The position numbers and the translations under genes are program-made. A DNA stretch of 64,000 nucleotides from Tidjanibacter massiliensis (GTDB lineage Bacteria > Bacteroidota > Bacteroidia > Bacteroidales > Rikenellaceae): contig NZ_LT629960.1 in assembly GCF_900104605.1 (NCBI RefSeq), positions 1,612,001 through 1,676,000 on the forward strand, written 5' to 3'. The notes beneath the pieces are model-generated. The model saw only the letters and a list, made by a program, of their open reading frames with translations, was not told the origin of the DNA and ran no database searches. Below, piece by piece: positions 8,382-18,636 of the stretch; position 1 is the stretch's first letter, and each line of letters opens with the position of its first letter.

Positions 8382-10520
8382 ATGAGAGCAAAATTTTCAG
8401 AAATGACATACGAAGGCGGGCCCGCCAAGTGCTGCCACGCCGGAAAGGGCGGCCACGGCGAAAGCGTGTGGATGACCGCCGAACAGATACCCGTCAAGGG
8501 CTCCTATACGGAAAAGGACCTCGAAGGGCTCGAACACCTCAACTATGCGGCCGGCATCGCCCCGTTCCTGCGCGGCCCGTACAGCACGATGTACGTGATG
8601 CGTCCGTGGACCATCCGTCAGTACGCCGGCTTCTCGACCGCCGAAGAGAGCAACGCCTTCTACCGCCGCAACCTCGCATCGGGGCAGAAGGGTCTTTCGG
8701 TGGCGTTCGACCTCGCCACCCACCGCGGCTACGACGCCGACCATCCGCGCGTGGTGGGCGACGTGGGCAAGGCGGGCGTTTCGATATGCTCCGTGGAGGA
8801 CATGAAAGTGCTCTTCGACGGCATTCCGCTCGACCAGATGTCCGTATCGATGACGATGAACGGCGCCGTGCTCCCGGTACTGGCCTTCTACATCGTCTCC
8901 GGGCTCGAACAGGGCGTCCGTCTCGACCAGATGGCCGGCACGATACAGAACGACATCCTCAAGGAGTTCATGGTGCGCAACACCTACATCTACCCACCCG
9001 AATTCTCCATGCGGATTATCGCCGACATCTTCGAATACACGGCCAAGAACATGCCCAAGTTCAACTCCATCTCCATTTCCGGCTACCACATGCAGGAGGC
9101 GGGGGCGACGGCCGACATCGAGCTGGCCTATACGCTGGCCGACGGTCTGGAGTACATCCGCGCCGGTATCAATGCGGGCATGACCGTGGACCAGTTCGCG
9201 CCGCGCCTTTCCTTTTTCTGGGGCGTGGGCATGAACCACTTCATGGAAATCGCCAAGATGCGTGCCGCAAGGCTCCTGTGGGCTAAAATCGTGAGCCAGT
9301 TCAACCCGAAGAACCCGAAATCCATGGCGCTGCGCACGCACTGCCAGACCTCCGGCTGGTCGCTCACCGAGCAGGACCCGTTCAACAACGTGGCCCGCAC
9401 CGCCATCGAGGCCATGGGTGCGGCACTCGGTCACACGCAGTCGCTGCACACCAACGCGCTGGACGAGGCCATCGCGCTGCCGACGGACTTCTCCGCGCGT
9501 ATCGCCCGCAACACGCAGATTTACATCCAGGAAGAGACCTACATCACGAAGGAGGTAGACCCGTGGGCAGGTTCCTATTACGTGGAGGCGCTGACGCACG
9601 AAATCGCCCACAAGGCATGGGAACACATCCAGGAAATCGAAAGCCTCGGCGGCATGGCGAAAGCCATCGAAACGGGTATTCCGAAGATGCGCATCGAGGA
9701 GGCGGCCGCACGCAAGCAGGCCCACATCGATTCCGGCAGCGAAATCATCGTAGGCGTGAACAAATACCGCCTGCCGAAGGAAGACCCCATCGACATCCTC
9801 GCCGTGGACAACACAGCCGTGCGCGAGGCGCAAATCAAGCGGCTGCATGACCTGCGGGCCAACCGCAACGAGGCCGACGTGCAGCGGGCGCTGGCCGCCA
9901 TCACCGAATGCGTCCGCAGCGGAAAGGGCAACCTGCTCGAACTCGCCGTGGAGGCCGCGAAGGTGCGGGCGACGCTCGGCGAGATATCGGATGCCTGCGA
10001 AGTGGTGGTGGGCCGCTACAAAGCCGTAATACGTTCCATATCGGGAGTTTATTCAAGCGAAGTGAAGACAGACGAGAATTTCGCGAAAGCCAAGGCGATG
10101 GCCGAGGAGTTCGCACGGAGGGAGGGGCGCCAGCCGCGCATCATGATTGCCAAACTCGGCCAGGACGGCCACGACCGCGGCGCCAAAGTGGTGGCTACGG
10201 GCTATGCCGACATCGGGTTCGACGTGGACATGGGCCCGCTCTTCCAGACACCGGCCGAAGCGGCCAAACAGGCCGTCGAAAACGACGTGCACGTGGTGGG
10301 CGTATCGTCGCTCGCCGCAGGGCACCTCACCCTCGTCCCGCAGATAATCGCCGAACTCAAAAAGCTGGGCCGCGAGGACATCGTGGTCATCGTGGGCGGC
10401 GTCATCCCTGCGCAGGATTACGAGGAACTCTATGCCGACGGCGCCGCCGCCATCTTCGGCCCCGGCACGCCGATAGCCACGGCAGCTATCAAGATACTCG
10501 AAATTCTCATGCAGGAGTAA
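8382..10520 (+). CDS. mutB: Methylmalonyl-CoA mutase large (alpha) subunit
   Basis: Catalytic subunit (712 residues) of methylmalonyl-CoA mutase. The substrate-binding barrel is visible from residue 70 onward ([20 protein letters not shown], then [20 protein letters not shown]). The C-terminal cobalamin-binding domain carries the DGHDRG motif at residues 595-600, with His597 as the lower cobalt ligand, followed by GVSSLAAGH and VIVGGVIP. The length and both domains are complete. It follows mutA by 24 bases and is followed by a long hairpin. No epimerase or MeaB chaperone gene is adjacent in this window. Confidence 0.98.
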   Translation: MRAKFSEMTYEGGPAKCCHAGKGGHGESVWMTAEQIPVKGSYTEKDLEGLEHLNYAAGIAPFLRGPYSTMYVMRPWTIRQYAGFSTAEESNAFYRRNLASGQKGLSVAFDLATHRGYDADHPRVVGDVGKAGVSICSVEDMKVLFDGIPLDQMSVSMTMNGAVLPVLAFYIVSGLEQGVRLDQMAGTIQNDILKEFMVRNTYIYPPEFSMRIIADIFEYTAKNMPKFNSISISGYHMQEAGATADIELAYTLADGLEYIRAGINAGMTVDQFAPRLSFFWGVGMNHFMEIAKMRAARLLWAKIVSQFNPKNPKSMALRTHCQTSGWSLTEQDPFNNVARTAIEAMGAALGHTQSLHTNALDEAIALPTDFSARIARNTQIYIQEETYITKEVDPWAGSYYVEALTHEIAHKAWEHIQEIESLGGMAKAIETGIPKMRIEEAAARKQAHIDSGSEIIVGVNKYRLPKEDPIDILAVDNTAVREAQIKRLHDLRANRNEADVQRALAAITECVRSGKGNLLELAVEAAKVRATLGEISDACEVVVGRYKAVIRSISGVYSSEVKTDENFAKAKAMAEEFARREGRQPRIMIAKLGQDGHDRGAKVVATGYADIGFDVDMGPLFQTPAEAAKQAVENDVHVVGVSSLAAGHLTLVPQIIAELKKLGREDIVVIVGGVIPAQDYEELYADGAAAIFGPGTPIATAAIKILEILMQE

Positions 10521-10548
10521 TCCCCTCCGCACGGCACGCCATACAATG

Positions 10549-10588
10549 ACGAACGAGGGTGCCCGCTAAAGCGGGCACCCTCGTTCGT
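10549..10588. terminator. Perfect 18-bp hairpin after mutB
   Basis: Bases 10549-10566 and 10571-10588 are perfect inverted copies separated by TAAA. The position, 28 bases after the mutB stop and between convergent genes, fits a bidirectional terminator. Neither side has a strong run of T, so termination would rely on the very stable stem. Confidence 0.75.
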
Positions 10589-10779
10589 ACTCCTACAGCC
10601 GGCAATCCGCACACGGCACGCAGAATCGAATATAAAAACGGGCACCGTTCCCATCACTGCAGCCGCCGTCATGCACCCGATGCACATCCCTTCGCGGCCT
10701 CCAACGCGCAACGAACAGGAGTACCCGCAAAAACGAACGCCCCCGCCGATTCCTACTGACCGTCTTTCCGGTTCGGCCG

Positions 10780-11607
10780 TCAGTCGTAATAGGTAAAAGC
10801 ATACCTGTCGCTGCTTCCGTAACCATAGTTCACCGTCATACGGACAATGCGGCCCGCTGTGTCCGTTTCATACGATATCTCCGCAGCCTCCGTCTCGCCA
10901 TAGGAACTCTCCGCGCATCGGAACGACGAAAGCAGTCCGGCACAAGAGACCCCCTCGAAACGGGGAACCACCGTTGAAAGGGGATTAAAATAACTGCATG
11001 TCAACGCATTCATGTCGATACTGTAGGTATTGGCGTGCGGACTGTAAGTACATGTCAACAACTCGGTCCACACATCCCCCTCCCCCTCGTCATCGTCCGG
11101 GTCCTCGAACGCATACAGCAAATCGGCCGAAACGATATTCCCGGCATCCCATACGATGCCACCGACCCGCGTCACCAGATTGCTGCGATACTCGACGACC
11201 GCGCCGTTCTCATAGGTATATTTCCACCGCACAGCCTCCTCGCCGCCGGTAATCGTCAGTTCCGTTATCCGACCGGAACCGTCCAGCAAGGTACCCCGGA
11301 AGCTCTCTCCATCGCCGTAATCGGTAGTTACCGTGAGCTTTGTCTCCTCCCACGCATATCCGACCGCATAGCTGCCGTCCTCATCGGTAACATCGATACG
11401 CGACAGCCGCCAGGCATCGTCGTAACGAAATACAGCTTTGCTTTCGGAAACGGCCCCAAAGAGTTCGCAAACGCTCTTCACGGATTTCACGTAATGAATC
11501 CCCTCCTGCCACTCCGTTCCGCCGGTGCCGTCCACCGTCTTTCCCTTGCAGGATACGGCCGCCAGCAACACACCGCAAGCGACCGCGCACAAACCATAAA
11601 ATCTCAT
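10780..11607 (-). CDS. Putative lipoprotein of unknown function
   Basis: A 275-residue exported protein with a lipoprotein signal peptide (hydrophobic core YGLCAVACGVLLAAVSC; likely lipidated Cys at residue 20, lipobox AVSC). The mature part has beta-rich repeats of the form W-R-L-S-R-I-D-V-T and G-R-I-V-R-M-T-V-N, resembling the YD-like beta strands of Bacteroidota surface proteins. A family name cannot be given. It converges on mutB and appears to have its own promoter at about 11718-11748. Confidence 0.7.
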   Translation of the reverse strand: MRFYGLCAVACGVLLAAVSCKGKTVDGTGGTEWQEGIHYVKSVKSVCELFGAVSESKAVFRYDDAWRLSRIDVTDEDGSYAVGYAWEETKLTVTTDYGDGESFRGTLLDGSGRITELTITGGEEAVRWKYTYENGAVVEYRSNLVTRVGGIVWDAGNIVSADLLYAFEDPDDDEGEGDVWTELLTCTYSPHANTYSIDMNALTCSYFNPLSTVVPRFEGVSCAGLLSSFRCAESSYGETEAAEISYETDTAGRIVRMTVNYGYGSSDRYAFTYYD

Positions 11608-11717
11608 CGTCCCGTCATTTTAACATGAATGAATCCGGCATCCGGCCTGTCGGTCGGATTACCCAATACGACAACGTCCCCTTCTCCCGCGAATCAAGAA
11701 CACCGCCGAGTCTCCGG

Positions 11718-11748
11718 CGAAGATACGTCGCCCGACGGAAAAATGCAA
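11718..11748 (-). promoter_or_regulatory. Candidate promoter of the lipoprotein gene
   Basis: On the minus strand TTG (11746-11748) is followed after exactly 20 bases by TATCTTCG (11718-11725), one mismatch from the TAnnTTTG consensus. The expected transcript start leaves a leader of about 100 bases before the lipoprotein start. Confidence 0.4.
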
Positions 11749-11783
11749 CGACATAAAAGTCAATTATTTTTGCAGATGCGACG

Positions 11784-11822
11784 AATAAAAAGCGGCAGGC
11801 TTTCCCGCAGGAAAACCGCCGC
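11784..11822 (-). terminator. Intrinsic terminator of the outer-membrane protein gene
   Basis: A 13-bp stem with a single bulge (arms between 11792 and 11822) is followed on the minus strand by TTTTTATT. It lies about 70 bases downstream of the outer-membrane protein stop and upstream of the lipoprotein promoter, so the two neighbouring genes are separate transcription units. Confidence 0.75.
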
Positions 11823-11889
11823 ATACGGCTCCCGACCGGCCGACGGCACGCATCGTACCGGCACCGGACGGAAAACGGTCCTCTATCCG

Positions 11890-12534
11890 TCAGAACTTGA
11901 ACCCGATGCCCAACATGGGTGTTCCCCAATTGACGCCGGCATAATACATCGGAGTATCCATACCGTCCTCACCGCCCAATGCAAGTGCAGCATTCCCTGC
12001 GGAAAGGGTAAGCATCCAACGGTCATTGATGCAATAATTCAGCATGGGCACGACGGAGAGTATTCCGAAATTCGCACAACTGCTACCCTTTTCCTTGTTG
12101 TCACCGACTTTGTACACCGACCACGACGACATCCCGAAATACCCGATGAATCCATTGAAAGACAAATAGAACCTATTGCCGAGAGGTATATAATAATTGA
12201 CGGAAGGCCCTACGAAGTAGCCCAATACCCCGTCTTTATCAATGCTTTCTCCCAACTGTTCGTAGTCCGCCTTGTCTCTCGACCATGCATTCAATATCCC
12301 CGCAGAAAAACCGACCGACAGTCTGTCCGTAGCAAAATATTCAAACTGCGGTGTAAAGGCCACGAGGTTATAAGAGCTTGCGTATTTTCCTCCGAACGGA
12401 CTTTCATACGGCAGTACCCCTGCCGTATTCAACCCCACGCGGCCTTTTATCATGTAATCGCCGGCAGAAATCTGGGCCACAGCCGTCCCACACATCGCCA
12501 GGGCAGCCGCCAAAGTCACAAAACATTTTTTCAT
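11890..12534 (-). CDS. Outer membrane beta-barrel protein
   Basis: A 214-residue protein with a signal peptide (KKCFVTLAAALAMCGTAVAQ, cleavage after Ala-Gln or Val-Ala) followed by amphipathic strands typical of small eight-stranded barrels. Examples are YMIKGRVGLN, FTPQFEYFATDRLSVGFSAG and NYYIPLGNRFYLSFNGF. It ends in GTPMLGIGFKF, a C-terminal aromatic strand as expected for barrel insertion. No enzymatic motif is seen. It is probably a porin-like or structural envelope protein. Confidence 0.75.
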   Translation of the reverse strand: MKKCFVTLAAALAMCGTAVAQISAGDYMIKGRVGLNTAGVLPYESPFGGKYASSYNLVAFTPQFEYFATDRLSVGFSAGILNAWSRDKADYEQLGESIDKDGVLGYFVGPSVNYYIPLGNRFYLSFNGFIGYFGMSSWSVYKVGDNKEKGSSCANFGILSVVPMLNYCINDRWMLTLSAGNAALALGGEDGMDTPMYYAGVNWGTPMLGIGFKF

Positions 12535-12586
12535 GAGTCAGAAAGTTTTTGGTTAACAGATAAATATCAGATACAACAATCTCCGG

Positions 12587-12617
12587 CAATGATAGTACAT
12601 ACGGACAGAATTTGCAA
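12587..12617 (-). promoter_or_regulatory. Candidate promoter of the outer-membrane protein gene
   Basis: On the minus strand TTG (12615-12617), a 20-base spacer and TATCATTG (12587-12594) match the Bacteroidetes consensus with one mismatch. The start codon follows about 55 bases downstream. Confidence 0.45.
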
Positions 12618-12923
12618 CAATATATACACATTTGCACATCCGGACTGCTCAAACCGCAAACGATATCGCCGCCTCCCGAAAGCCTCCTTTCCCATCATGC
12701 CCGTCCCGAACCGCCTTGTCCTCCACCGCAAAGCCTCCGACACGACGGTTTGTGCGGAAAAAAATCGCCCATTATTTTTTATTCTGAAAAACTGTCGTAC
12801 TTTTGCGGGCGAATTTTCCTCTTCGCACGGCCCGGCAAAAAACGCCGGAATCCCGCGGGGACGGAAAGGAAAGAAAACGGTTCTTTGCATTTTGAGATAC
12901 GCGACGTTTTTTTGCGCTTATTT

Positions 12924-12954
12924 TTTGCACATTAAGATTTTATCGCTATTTTTG
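12924..12954 (+). promoter_or_regulatory. Promoter of the tRNA-tuf-rpoBC unit
   Basis: TTTG (12924-12927), a 19-base spacer and TATTTTTG (12947-12954) match the Bacteroidetes primary-sigma promoter perfectly. The predicted start is only about 10 bases before the mature 5' end of tRNA-Thr. This is the likely main promoter of the whole unit running to rpoC. Confidence 0.85.
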
Positions 12955-12970
12955 TCACCCCGAAAGCCAT

Positions 12971-13044
12971 GCCGATGTAGCTCAGTTGGCCAGAGCAGCT
13001 GATTTGTAATCAGCTGGTCGGGGGTTCGAATCCCTCCATCGGCT
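12971..13044 (+). tRNA. tRNA-Thr (anticodon TGT)
   Basis: A complete 74-base cloverleaf without encoded CCA. The acceptor stem GCCGATG pairs with CATCGGC, the D-arm is GCTC..GAGC, the T-arm contains GGTTCGAATCC, and the anticodon loop reads TTTGTAA, giving TGT. It is the first of three tRNAs leading to tuf, an arrangement like the tufB operon of Escherichia coli. Confidence 0.97.
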
Positions 13045-13127
13045 CGAAGGAGGGGCGGAAAAGCCGGACACCGCATCACAAAAGAGGAGAACGGCAAAAG
13101 AGCGCGGAAAACGTTTTAACAAGATAC

Positions 13128-13210
13128 GGGAGAATACCAGAGTGGCCAAATGGGGCAGACTGTAAATCTGCTGGTTTATACCTTCGGTGGTTCGAATCCA
13201 TCTTCTCCCA
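13128..13210 (+). tRNA. tRNA-Tyr (anticodon GTA)
   Basis: An 83-base class II tRNA with a long variable arm. The acceptor stem GGGAGAA pairs with TTCTCCC, the anticodon stem GCAGA/TCTGC encloses CTGTAAA, and the variable arm lies between TGGTTTATACC and the T-arm GGTTCGAATCC. The discriminator is A. No CCA is encoded. Confidence 0.97.
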
Positions 13211-13285
13211 CGAAGCCGAAGTGGCTTTAGTAAAGGCTGATATTCCGGACGGGATTCCCGACGGGATAGCGACCTTTACCAACAA

Positions 13286-13358
13286 GCGGAAGTAGCTCAG
13301 TTGATAGAGCATCAGCCTTCCAAGCTGAGGGTCGCGAGTTTGAGCCTCGTCTTCCGCT
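13286..13358 (+). tRNA. tRNA-Gly (anticodon TCC)
   Basis: A 73-base tRNA with acceptor stem GCGGAAG/CTTCCGC and anticodon stem TCAGC/GCTGA enclosing CTTCCAA, which gives TCC. The T-arm is slightly unusual (GAGTTTGAGCCTC), with TTTGA in place of the common TTCGA. Confidence 0.96.
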
Positions 13359-13682
13359 CAAAAAAGGATGATATGCATGACCGTCCTGCTCGCGCCGGCC
13401 GGCCATGAACGATTCGGGCGAGGTGGTATAAAAATCAGCAGGTTCTTTTGCGGACAGATGTCCGGAGGACGTTTTTTATATCACTGCGTTTTTTGCGAAC
13501 GGAGTGCACGGCGGATTTATCCGTTTTCCGGCCAGGCGGGTAAAATATGCCCTTGCCGCCGGATTTGTCCGTAGAGCGCAGGGACCGGAAAACAGGTCGC
13601 CGAAACGACGAAAACCGGGCCGGAAGTTCCGTAAGAAACGGCAAGAATTTTTTTAAATTAATTCCTAAATAACTATCAAATT
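13359..13682 (+). other. tRNA-Gly to tuf leader, no gene seen
   Basis: A 324-base stretch between tRNA-Gly and tuf. I find no convincing gene or perfect promoter; the short open frames are Cys- and Arg-rich and look like chance. The last 40 bases are AT-rich, as usual ahead of a highly translated Bacteroidota gene. It probably serves as the tuf 5' leader in a transcript processed after tRNA-Gly. Confidence 0.5.
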
Positions 13683-14867
<1,185 letters not shown>

Positions 14868-14882
14868 CCGACGATGATTACG

Positions 14883-14967
14883 ACGGGCGCGGCAGATGCG
14901 CTGTGCCCGTTTACCGATATGCGGCCGGGGGCTGAATATTAAAGGCTTTACGACAATCCGGCCGCAT
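14883..14967 (+). other. Two hairpins between tuf and tRNA-Trp
   Basis: The first stem (14883-14891 with 14899-14910, three-base bulge) ends next to a short TTT and may act as a weak terminator after tuf. The second is a perfect 10-bp inverted repeat (14919-14928 with 14958-14967) ending three bases before tRNA-Trp. It could be a processing stem or a read-through attenuator. Confidence 0.45.
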
Positions 14968-14970
14968 CAT

Positions 14971-15041
14971 AGGAATGTAGTTCAAGGGTAGAATAGCGGT
15001 CTCCAAAACCGTTGATGGGGGTTCGAATCCCTCCATTCCTG
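14971..15041 (+). tRNA. tRNA-Trp (anticodon CCA)
   Basis: A 71-base tRNA. The acceptor stem AGGAATG pairs with CATTCCT, the discriminator is G, the anticodon loop reads CTCCAAA giving CCA, and the T-arm contains GGTTCGAATCC. It lies 20 bases ahead of secE, a common neighbourhood for tRNA-Trp. Confidence 0.97.
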
Positions 15042-15060
15042 CAAACAAGAAAATATAAGT

Positions 15061-15258
15061 ATGAAAAAACTTATACGTTATTTCAAAGAATCCTATTCGG
15101 AGCTGGTTCATAAGGTTTCCTGGACGCCGGTGAAGGAGCTGCAGAGTTTAGCAATTACCGTCATGGTAGCTTCCTTGATATTCGCTGTGGTCGTACTGGC
15201 GATGGACCTCTCTTTCGAGAATATCATGAAAGTAGTCTACAGGTATCTGGCAAGGTAA
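15061..15258 (+). CDS. secE: Preprotein translocase subunit SecE
   Basis: Small membrane subunit (65 residues) of the SecYEG channel. It is the short single-helix type: an amphipathic N-terminal helix (YFKESYSELVHKVSWTPVKE) followed by one transmembrane segment at about residues 31-50. The partner SecY is encoded at 34.1-35.4 kb. It lies between tRNA-Trp and nusG, the classical order. Confidence 0.97.
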   Translation: MKKLIRYFKESYSELVHKVSWTPVKELQSLAITVMVASLIFAVVVLAMDLSFENIMKVVYRYLAR

Positions 15259-15283
15259 TTCATTATTAATCAGGTTACAGATT

Positions 15284-15847
15284 ATGAGTGAAAAAGAGGC
15301 CAGACAGTGGTACGTGATACGCGCCGTCGGCGGAAAGGAAAAAAAGGTCAAGGAGTACATCGAAACGATGGTTCACAACTCCCACCTTGAGGAGTACATT
15401 TCGCAGGTGCTGATTCCGACGGAAAAGGTTTACACCATCCGCAACGGAAAGAAAATCAGCAAGGAGAAGGTGTCGTATCCGGGCTACGTACTTGTCGAAG
15501 CAGCGATGGTAGGAGAAATTCCGTATGTACTTCGCAACACACCCAATGTACTCGGCTTCCTCGGCGACTCCAAGGAGGACAGCAAACGCATGATTGCCAC
15601 GCCGCTCCGTCCACAGGAGGTGGCGCGCATCCTCGGCAGGGTCGACGAATTGAGTCAGGGTGAGGAGGAGAACGAGATTCCTTTCTTTGTCGGCGAGACG
15701 GTCAAGGTTACGGATGGGCCGTTCTCAAGTTTCTCGGGGGTCATAGAGGCCGTCGACAACGACCGCAAGAAGCTCACGGTCTCCGTGAAGATATTCGGAC
15801 GCAAGACTCCTATGGAGTTGAGTTTTATGCAAGTTGAAAAAGAGTAA
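15284..15847 (+). CDS. nusG: Transcription termination/antitermination protein NusG
   Basis: RNA polymerase elongation factor of 187 residues. The NGN domain (WYVIRAVGGKEKKVKEYIET) fills roughly residues 8-120, with the KVSYPGYVLVE segment that contacts the polymerase clamp. The C-terminal KOW domain (VGETVKVTDGPFSSFSGVIE) lies near residues 130-165. It follows secE by 25 bases and precedes rplK by 16. Confidence 0.98.
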   Translation: MSEKEARQWYVIRAVGGKEKKVKEYIETMVHNSHLEEYISQVLIPTEKVYTIRNGKKISKEKVSYPGYVLVEAAMVGEIPYVLRNTPNVLGFLGDSKEDSKRMIATPLRPQEVARILGRVDELSQGEEENEIPFFVGETVKVTDGPFSSFSGVIEAVDNDRKKLTVSVKIFGRKTPMELSFMQVEKE

Positions 15848-15863
15848 TTAACCAAGGAAAACT

Positions 15864-16304
15864 ATGGCAAAAGAGGTTGCTGCATTTATTAAATTGCAGA
15901 TAAAAGGTGGTGCCGCAAATCCTTCACCCCCCGTGGGTCCCGCGCTCGGTTCGAAGGGAGTCAATATCATGGACTTCTGCAAGCAGTTCAATGCGCGTAC
16001 CCAGGACAAGGCGGGGAAGGTCCTGCCGGTTATCATCACCGTGTACAGCGACAAGTCGTTCGACTTCGTCGTTAAACAGCCGCCCGTAGCCGTCCAGATT
16101 AAGGAAGCAGCCAAGATTAGCACTGCGTCAGCCGAGCCGAACCGAAACAAGGTCGGTCAGATTACGTGGGAGCAGGTCGAGGCTATCGCCAAGGATAAGA
16201 TGAGCGATATGAACTGCTTCACGGTCGAGTCTGCAATGCGCATGGTTGCCGGAACGGCCCGCAGCATGGGTGTCAGCGTTGTCGGCGAATTTCCTAAAAA
16301 GTAA
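15864..16304 (+). CDS. rplK: Large ribosomal subunit protein uL11
   Basis: 146-residue protein of the 50S GTPase-associated centre. It shows the Pro-rich N-terminal segment [20 protein letters not shown] and the rRNA-binding C-terminal domain ending [13 protein letters not shown]. It is cotranscribed with nusG and rplA. Confidence 0.99.
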   Translation: MAKEVAAFIKLQIKGGAANPSPPVGPALGSKGVNIMDFCKQFNARTQDKAGKVLPVIITVYSDKSFDFVVKQPPVAVQIKEAAKISTASAEPNRNKVGQITWEQVEAIAKDKMSDMNCFTVESAMRMVAGTARSMGVSVVGEFPKK

Positions 16305-16318
16305 TTGAATAGACGAAG

Positions 16319-17017
16319 ATGAGTAAGCTGACCAAGAATCAGAAAGCAATGCTTGCGAAGGTGGAGCCGAACAAGGTTTACAAACTGAGTGAGGCCGCCG
16401 AACTTCTGAAGGAGATTACCTTTACGAAATTCGACGCGTCCGTGGACATGGACGTACGCCTGGGCGTAGACCCCCGCAAGGCAAACCAGATGGTCAGGGG
16501 TGTCGTTACCCTGCCGCATGGTACAGGTAAAACAGTAAGGGTGCTCGTGCTTTGTACTCCCGACAAGGAGAACGAAGCGAAAGAGGCCGGCGCCGATTAC
16601 GTGGGACTCGACGAATACATCGAGAAAATCAAAGGAGGTTGGACCGATGTGGACGTCATCATCACTACTCCCAACGTAATGGCGAAAGTAGGTGCGCTGG
16701 GCCGTATTCTCGGTCCGCGCGGACTCATGCCGAACCCCAAGACCGGTACGGTCACCATGGAGGTGGGCAAAGCGGTCAAAGAGGTCAAGGCCGGTAAAAT
16801 CGACTTCAAGGTCGACAAGTACGGCATCATCCACTCTTCGATAGGCAAGGCTTCGTTCACTGCCGAACAGATAGCCGACAACGCGAAGGAGTTCCTCGGA
16901 ACAATCATCAAGTTGAAACCGTCCGCCGCTAAGGGTTCCTACATCCTCAGCATCTATCTCTCCTCGACAATGAGCTGCGGCTTACAGATAGATCCCAAAT
17001 CTATTGACACGAAATAA
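16319..17017 (+). CDS. rplA: Large ribosomal subunit protein uL1
   Basis: 232-residue L1-stalk protein. The RNA-binding domain includes [20 protein letters not shown] and the [11 protein letters not shown] motif near residues 135-150. In other bacteria L1 also represses its own operon by binding the mRNA leader ahead of rplK. I did not find an obvious L1-site mimic by eye here. Confidence 0.99.
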   Translation: MSKLTKNQKAMLAKVEPNKVYKLSEAAELLKEITFTKFDASVDMDVRLGVDPRKANQMVRGVVTLPHGTGKTVRVLVLCTPDKENEAKEAGADYVGLDEYIEKIKGGWTDVDVIITTPNVMAKVGALGRILGPRGLMPNPKTGTVTMEVGKAVKEVKAGKIDFKVDKYGIIHSSIGKASFTAEQIADNAKEFLGTIIKLKPSAAKGSYILSIYLSSTMSCGLQIDPKSIDTK

Positions 17018-17031
17018 AAATTCCGAAGACA

Positions 17032-17562
17032 ATGAACAGGGAAGAAAAAAGACAGGTAATAGAGTCTCTGGCCGCCAAGCTCAACGAATACCCTCATTTC
17101 TACATAACGGACATAGCCGAACTCAACGCCGAGCAGACTGCGGCACTCCGCCGTCAGTGCTTCGAAAAGGAGGTAAATCTCATGGTCGTGAAGAATACCC
17201 TTTTCGAGAAAGCATTGGAGGCAACCGACAAGGCCGACGAGCAGCTCATCGGAGTGCTCAGCGGCGCGACTTCGATTATGTTCTCCTCCGTAAACAAAGC
17301 TCCGGCACAGGTCATCAAGGAGTTCCGTAAGAAGAACCCGCAGGGGAAACCGGTGCTCAAGGCTGCATACGTAGAGGATTGTATTTATGTCGGCGACCAG
17401 AACCTCGACATGCTCGTAGCCATCAAGAGCCGCGAAGAGCTTATCGGGGATATCATCGGTCTGCTCCAGTCTCCGGCCAAGAACGTTATTTCCGCCCTTG
17501 CCGGCGCTGCGGGACAGAAGGTCGCAGGTATCGTAAAAGCTCTCGAAGAGAGGAACAATTAG
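17032..17562 (+). CDS. rplJ: Large ribosomal subunit protein uL10
   Basis: Base of the L7/L12 stalk, 176 residues. The N-terminal rRNA-binding part (MNREEKRQVIESLAAKLNEY) is followed by the C-terminal helix that binds L12 dimers (ISALAGAAGQKVAGIVKALE). It is 115 bases upstream of rplL. L10-L12 binding to its own mRNA is a known control in other bacteria. Confidence 0.99.
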   Translation: MNREEKRQVIESLAAKLNEYPHFYITDIAELNAEQTAALRRQCFEKEVNLMVVKNTLFEKALEATDKADEQLIGVLSGATSIMFSSVNKAPAQVIKEFRKKNPQGKPVLKAAYVEDCIYVGDQNLDMLVAIKSREELIGDIIGLLQSPAKNVISALAGAAGQKVAGIVKALEERNN

Positions 17563-17677
17563 CGGAAGTCCTACCGGCATCCGTACAGAAAGAAACGGCT
17601 GCGACAGCCGCTTGAAGGTCGCCGGGAGGCAATAAGACATTAACAAAAACATTAAACAAACAATAATCAATACAACA

Positions 17678-18058
17678 ATGGCAGACATCAAGAAATTAGC
17701 TGAAGAGTTGGTAAACCTGACAGTTAAGGAAGTAACCGAATTGGCCGCTATCCTCAAGGACGAGTACGGCATCGAACCTGCAGCCGCAGCAGTTGCAGTT
17801 GCAGCAGCTCCCGCAGCAGGTGCAGCCGAAGGAGGTGCAGCCGAGAAATCCACTTACGACGTTGTCCTCACCAGCGCAGGTCAGGCCAAAGTAGGTGTTA
17901 TCAAGGTCGTTAAGGAAATCACCGGTCTCGGTCTCAAGGAAGCCAAGGACCTCGTTGACGGCGCTCCCAAAGCTATCAAGGAAGGTGTTTCCAAAGAGGA
18001 AGCTGAGTCTATCAAATCTCAACTCGAAGAAGCAGGAGCTGAAGTTGAACTTAAATAG
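17678..18058 (+). CDS. rplL: Large ribosomal subunit protein bL12 (L7/L12)
   Basis: 126-residue stalk protein present in several copies per ribosome, where it recruits translational GTPases. The N-terminal dimerisation domain is followed by an Ala-rich hinge near residues 36-55 and the C-terminal domain ([20 protein letters not shown]). A terminator-like hairpin follows 28 bases after the stop, which would allow L12 to be made in excess over RNA polymerase subunits. Confidence 0.99.
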   Translation: MADIKKLAEELVNLTVKEVTELAAILKDEYGIEPAAAAVAVAAAPAAGAAEGGAAEKSTYDVVLTSAGQAKVGVIKVVKEITGLGLKEAKDLVDGAPKAIKEGVSKEEAESIKSQLEEAGAEVELK

Positions 18059-18085
18059 TTTATACTTCTAACTCGGAACATATTC

Positions 18086-18121
18086 AGGTATAGAGTCTGG
18101 CGACAGGCTCTATACCTTTTG
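18086..18121 (+). terminator. Attenuating terminator between rplL and rpoB
   Basis: A 12-bp stem with one G-T wobble (18086-18097 with 18106-18117) is followed by TTTT. Because rpoB and rpoC lie downstream on the same strand with no perfect promoter between, this is most likely a leaky terminator that lowers rpoBC transcription relative to ribosomal proteins, as known in Escherichia coli. Confidence 0.7.
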
Positions 18122-18636
18122 CCGTTTATTTTGTCACAAGGCACGGCAGCAGATGCCGCAGGGCGAAGCAGAGGTGCCGGGAAGCGATGGCGGAGACGTC
18201 ACAGCGGCGGGAGCGACATCCGCCAAAACGAACGGCAAAGAGTTATCCGGAACGACCGCCGCGGGCGGAGGCCGGAGAGACACCGAAACGGGTAAACACC
18301 TTTCGGATACTCCGGAACGGGAACTGCGGCGATATGCGACGGAAAGCGGAGAGGGCTGTACACCGCCCGCATCCGCACGAAGACAGGATGCGGCTACGGC
18401 CGCTTTCTGTGTCGAGAAACGAAAAGGGTGATTAACCGGCGAAGACAAACGGTCCCCCGCACAAGGAAGCACGGCCTGAACGGCTACCGGCCTGCCCACC
18501 GGGGTTCCCCCTACCCTCAACCGACCGGCGACTACTACCTGACAAGCGATAGACGCCAACTTATCTTGGATTAGAATGTGCTACCCGCAACGGCGCCACG
18601 AATGCCGCGGGTTCAACTCAAAAACATATTTGTTAC
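18122..18636 (+). other. Long GC-rich leader ahead of rpoB
   Basis: This 515-base stretch has no convincing gene. The open frames in it are Arg/Pro-rich and low in complexity. A second hairpin (18583-18588 with 18607-18612, an inner GGC/GCC pair) lies 25 bases before the rpoB start. I found no exact TAnnTTTG promoter. It may be a regulatory mRNA leader of rpoB. Confidence 0.45.

Larger units (their letters stand above)
12535..12970. other. Intergenic region before the tRNA-tuf unit
   Basis: This 436-base stretch separates two divergent units. It holds the promoter of the minus-strand outer-membrane protein gene near one end and the perfect promoter of the tRNA-Thr unit near the other. Short open frames inside it overlap both promoters and have no recognisable protein character, so I call none of them. 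Confidence 0.6.

Noticed and set aside
13368-13574. 68-codon open frame between tRNA-Gly and tuf
   Set aside because: Cys- and Arg-rich with no family character; better explained as leader DNA.
18153-18431. 92-codon open frame between rplL and rpoB
   Set aside because: Gly/Thr/Ala-rich low-complexity product, no AT-rich start context, no similarity that I recognise.
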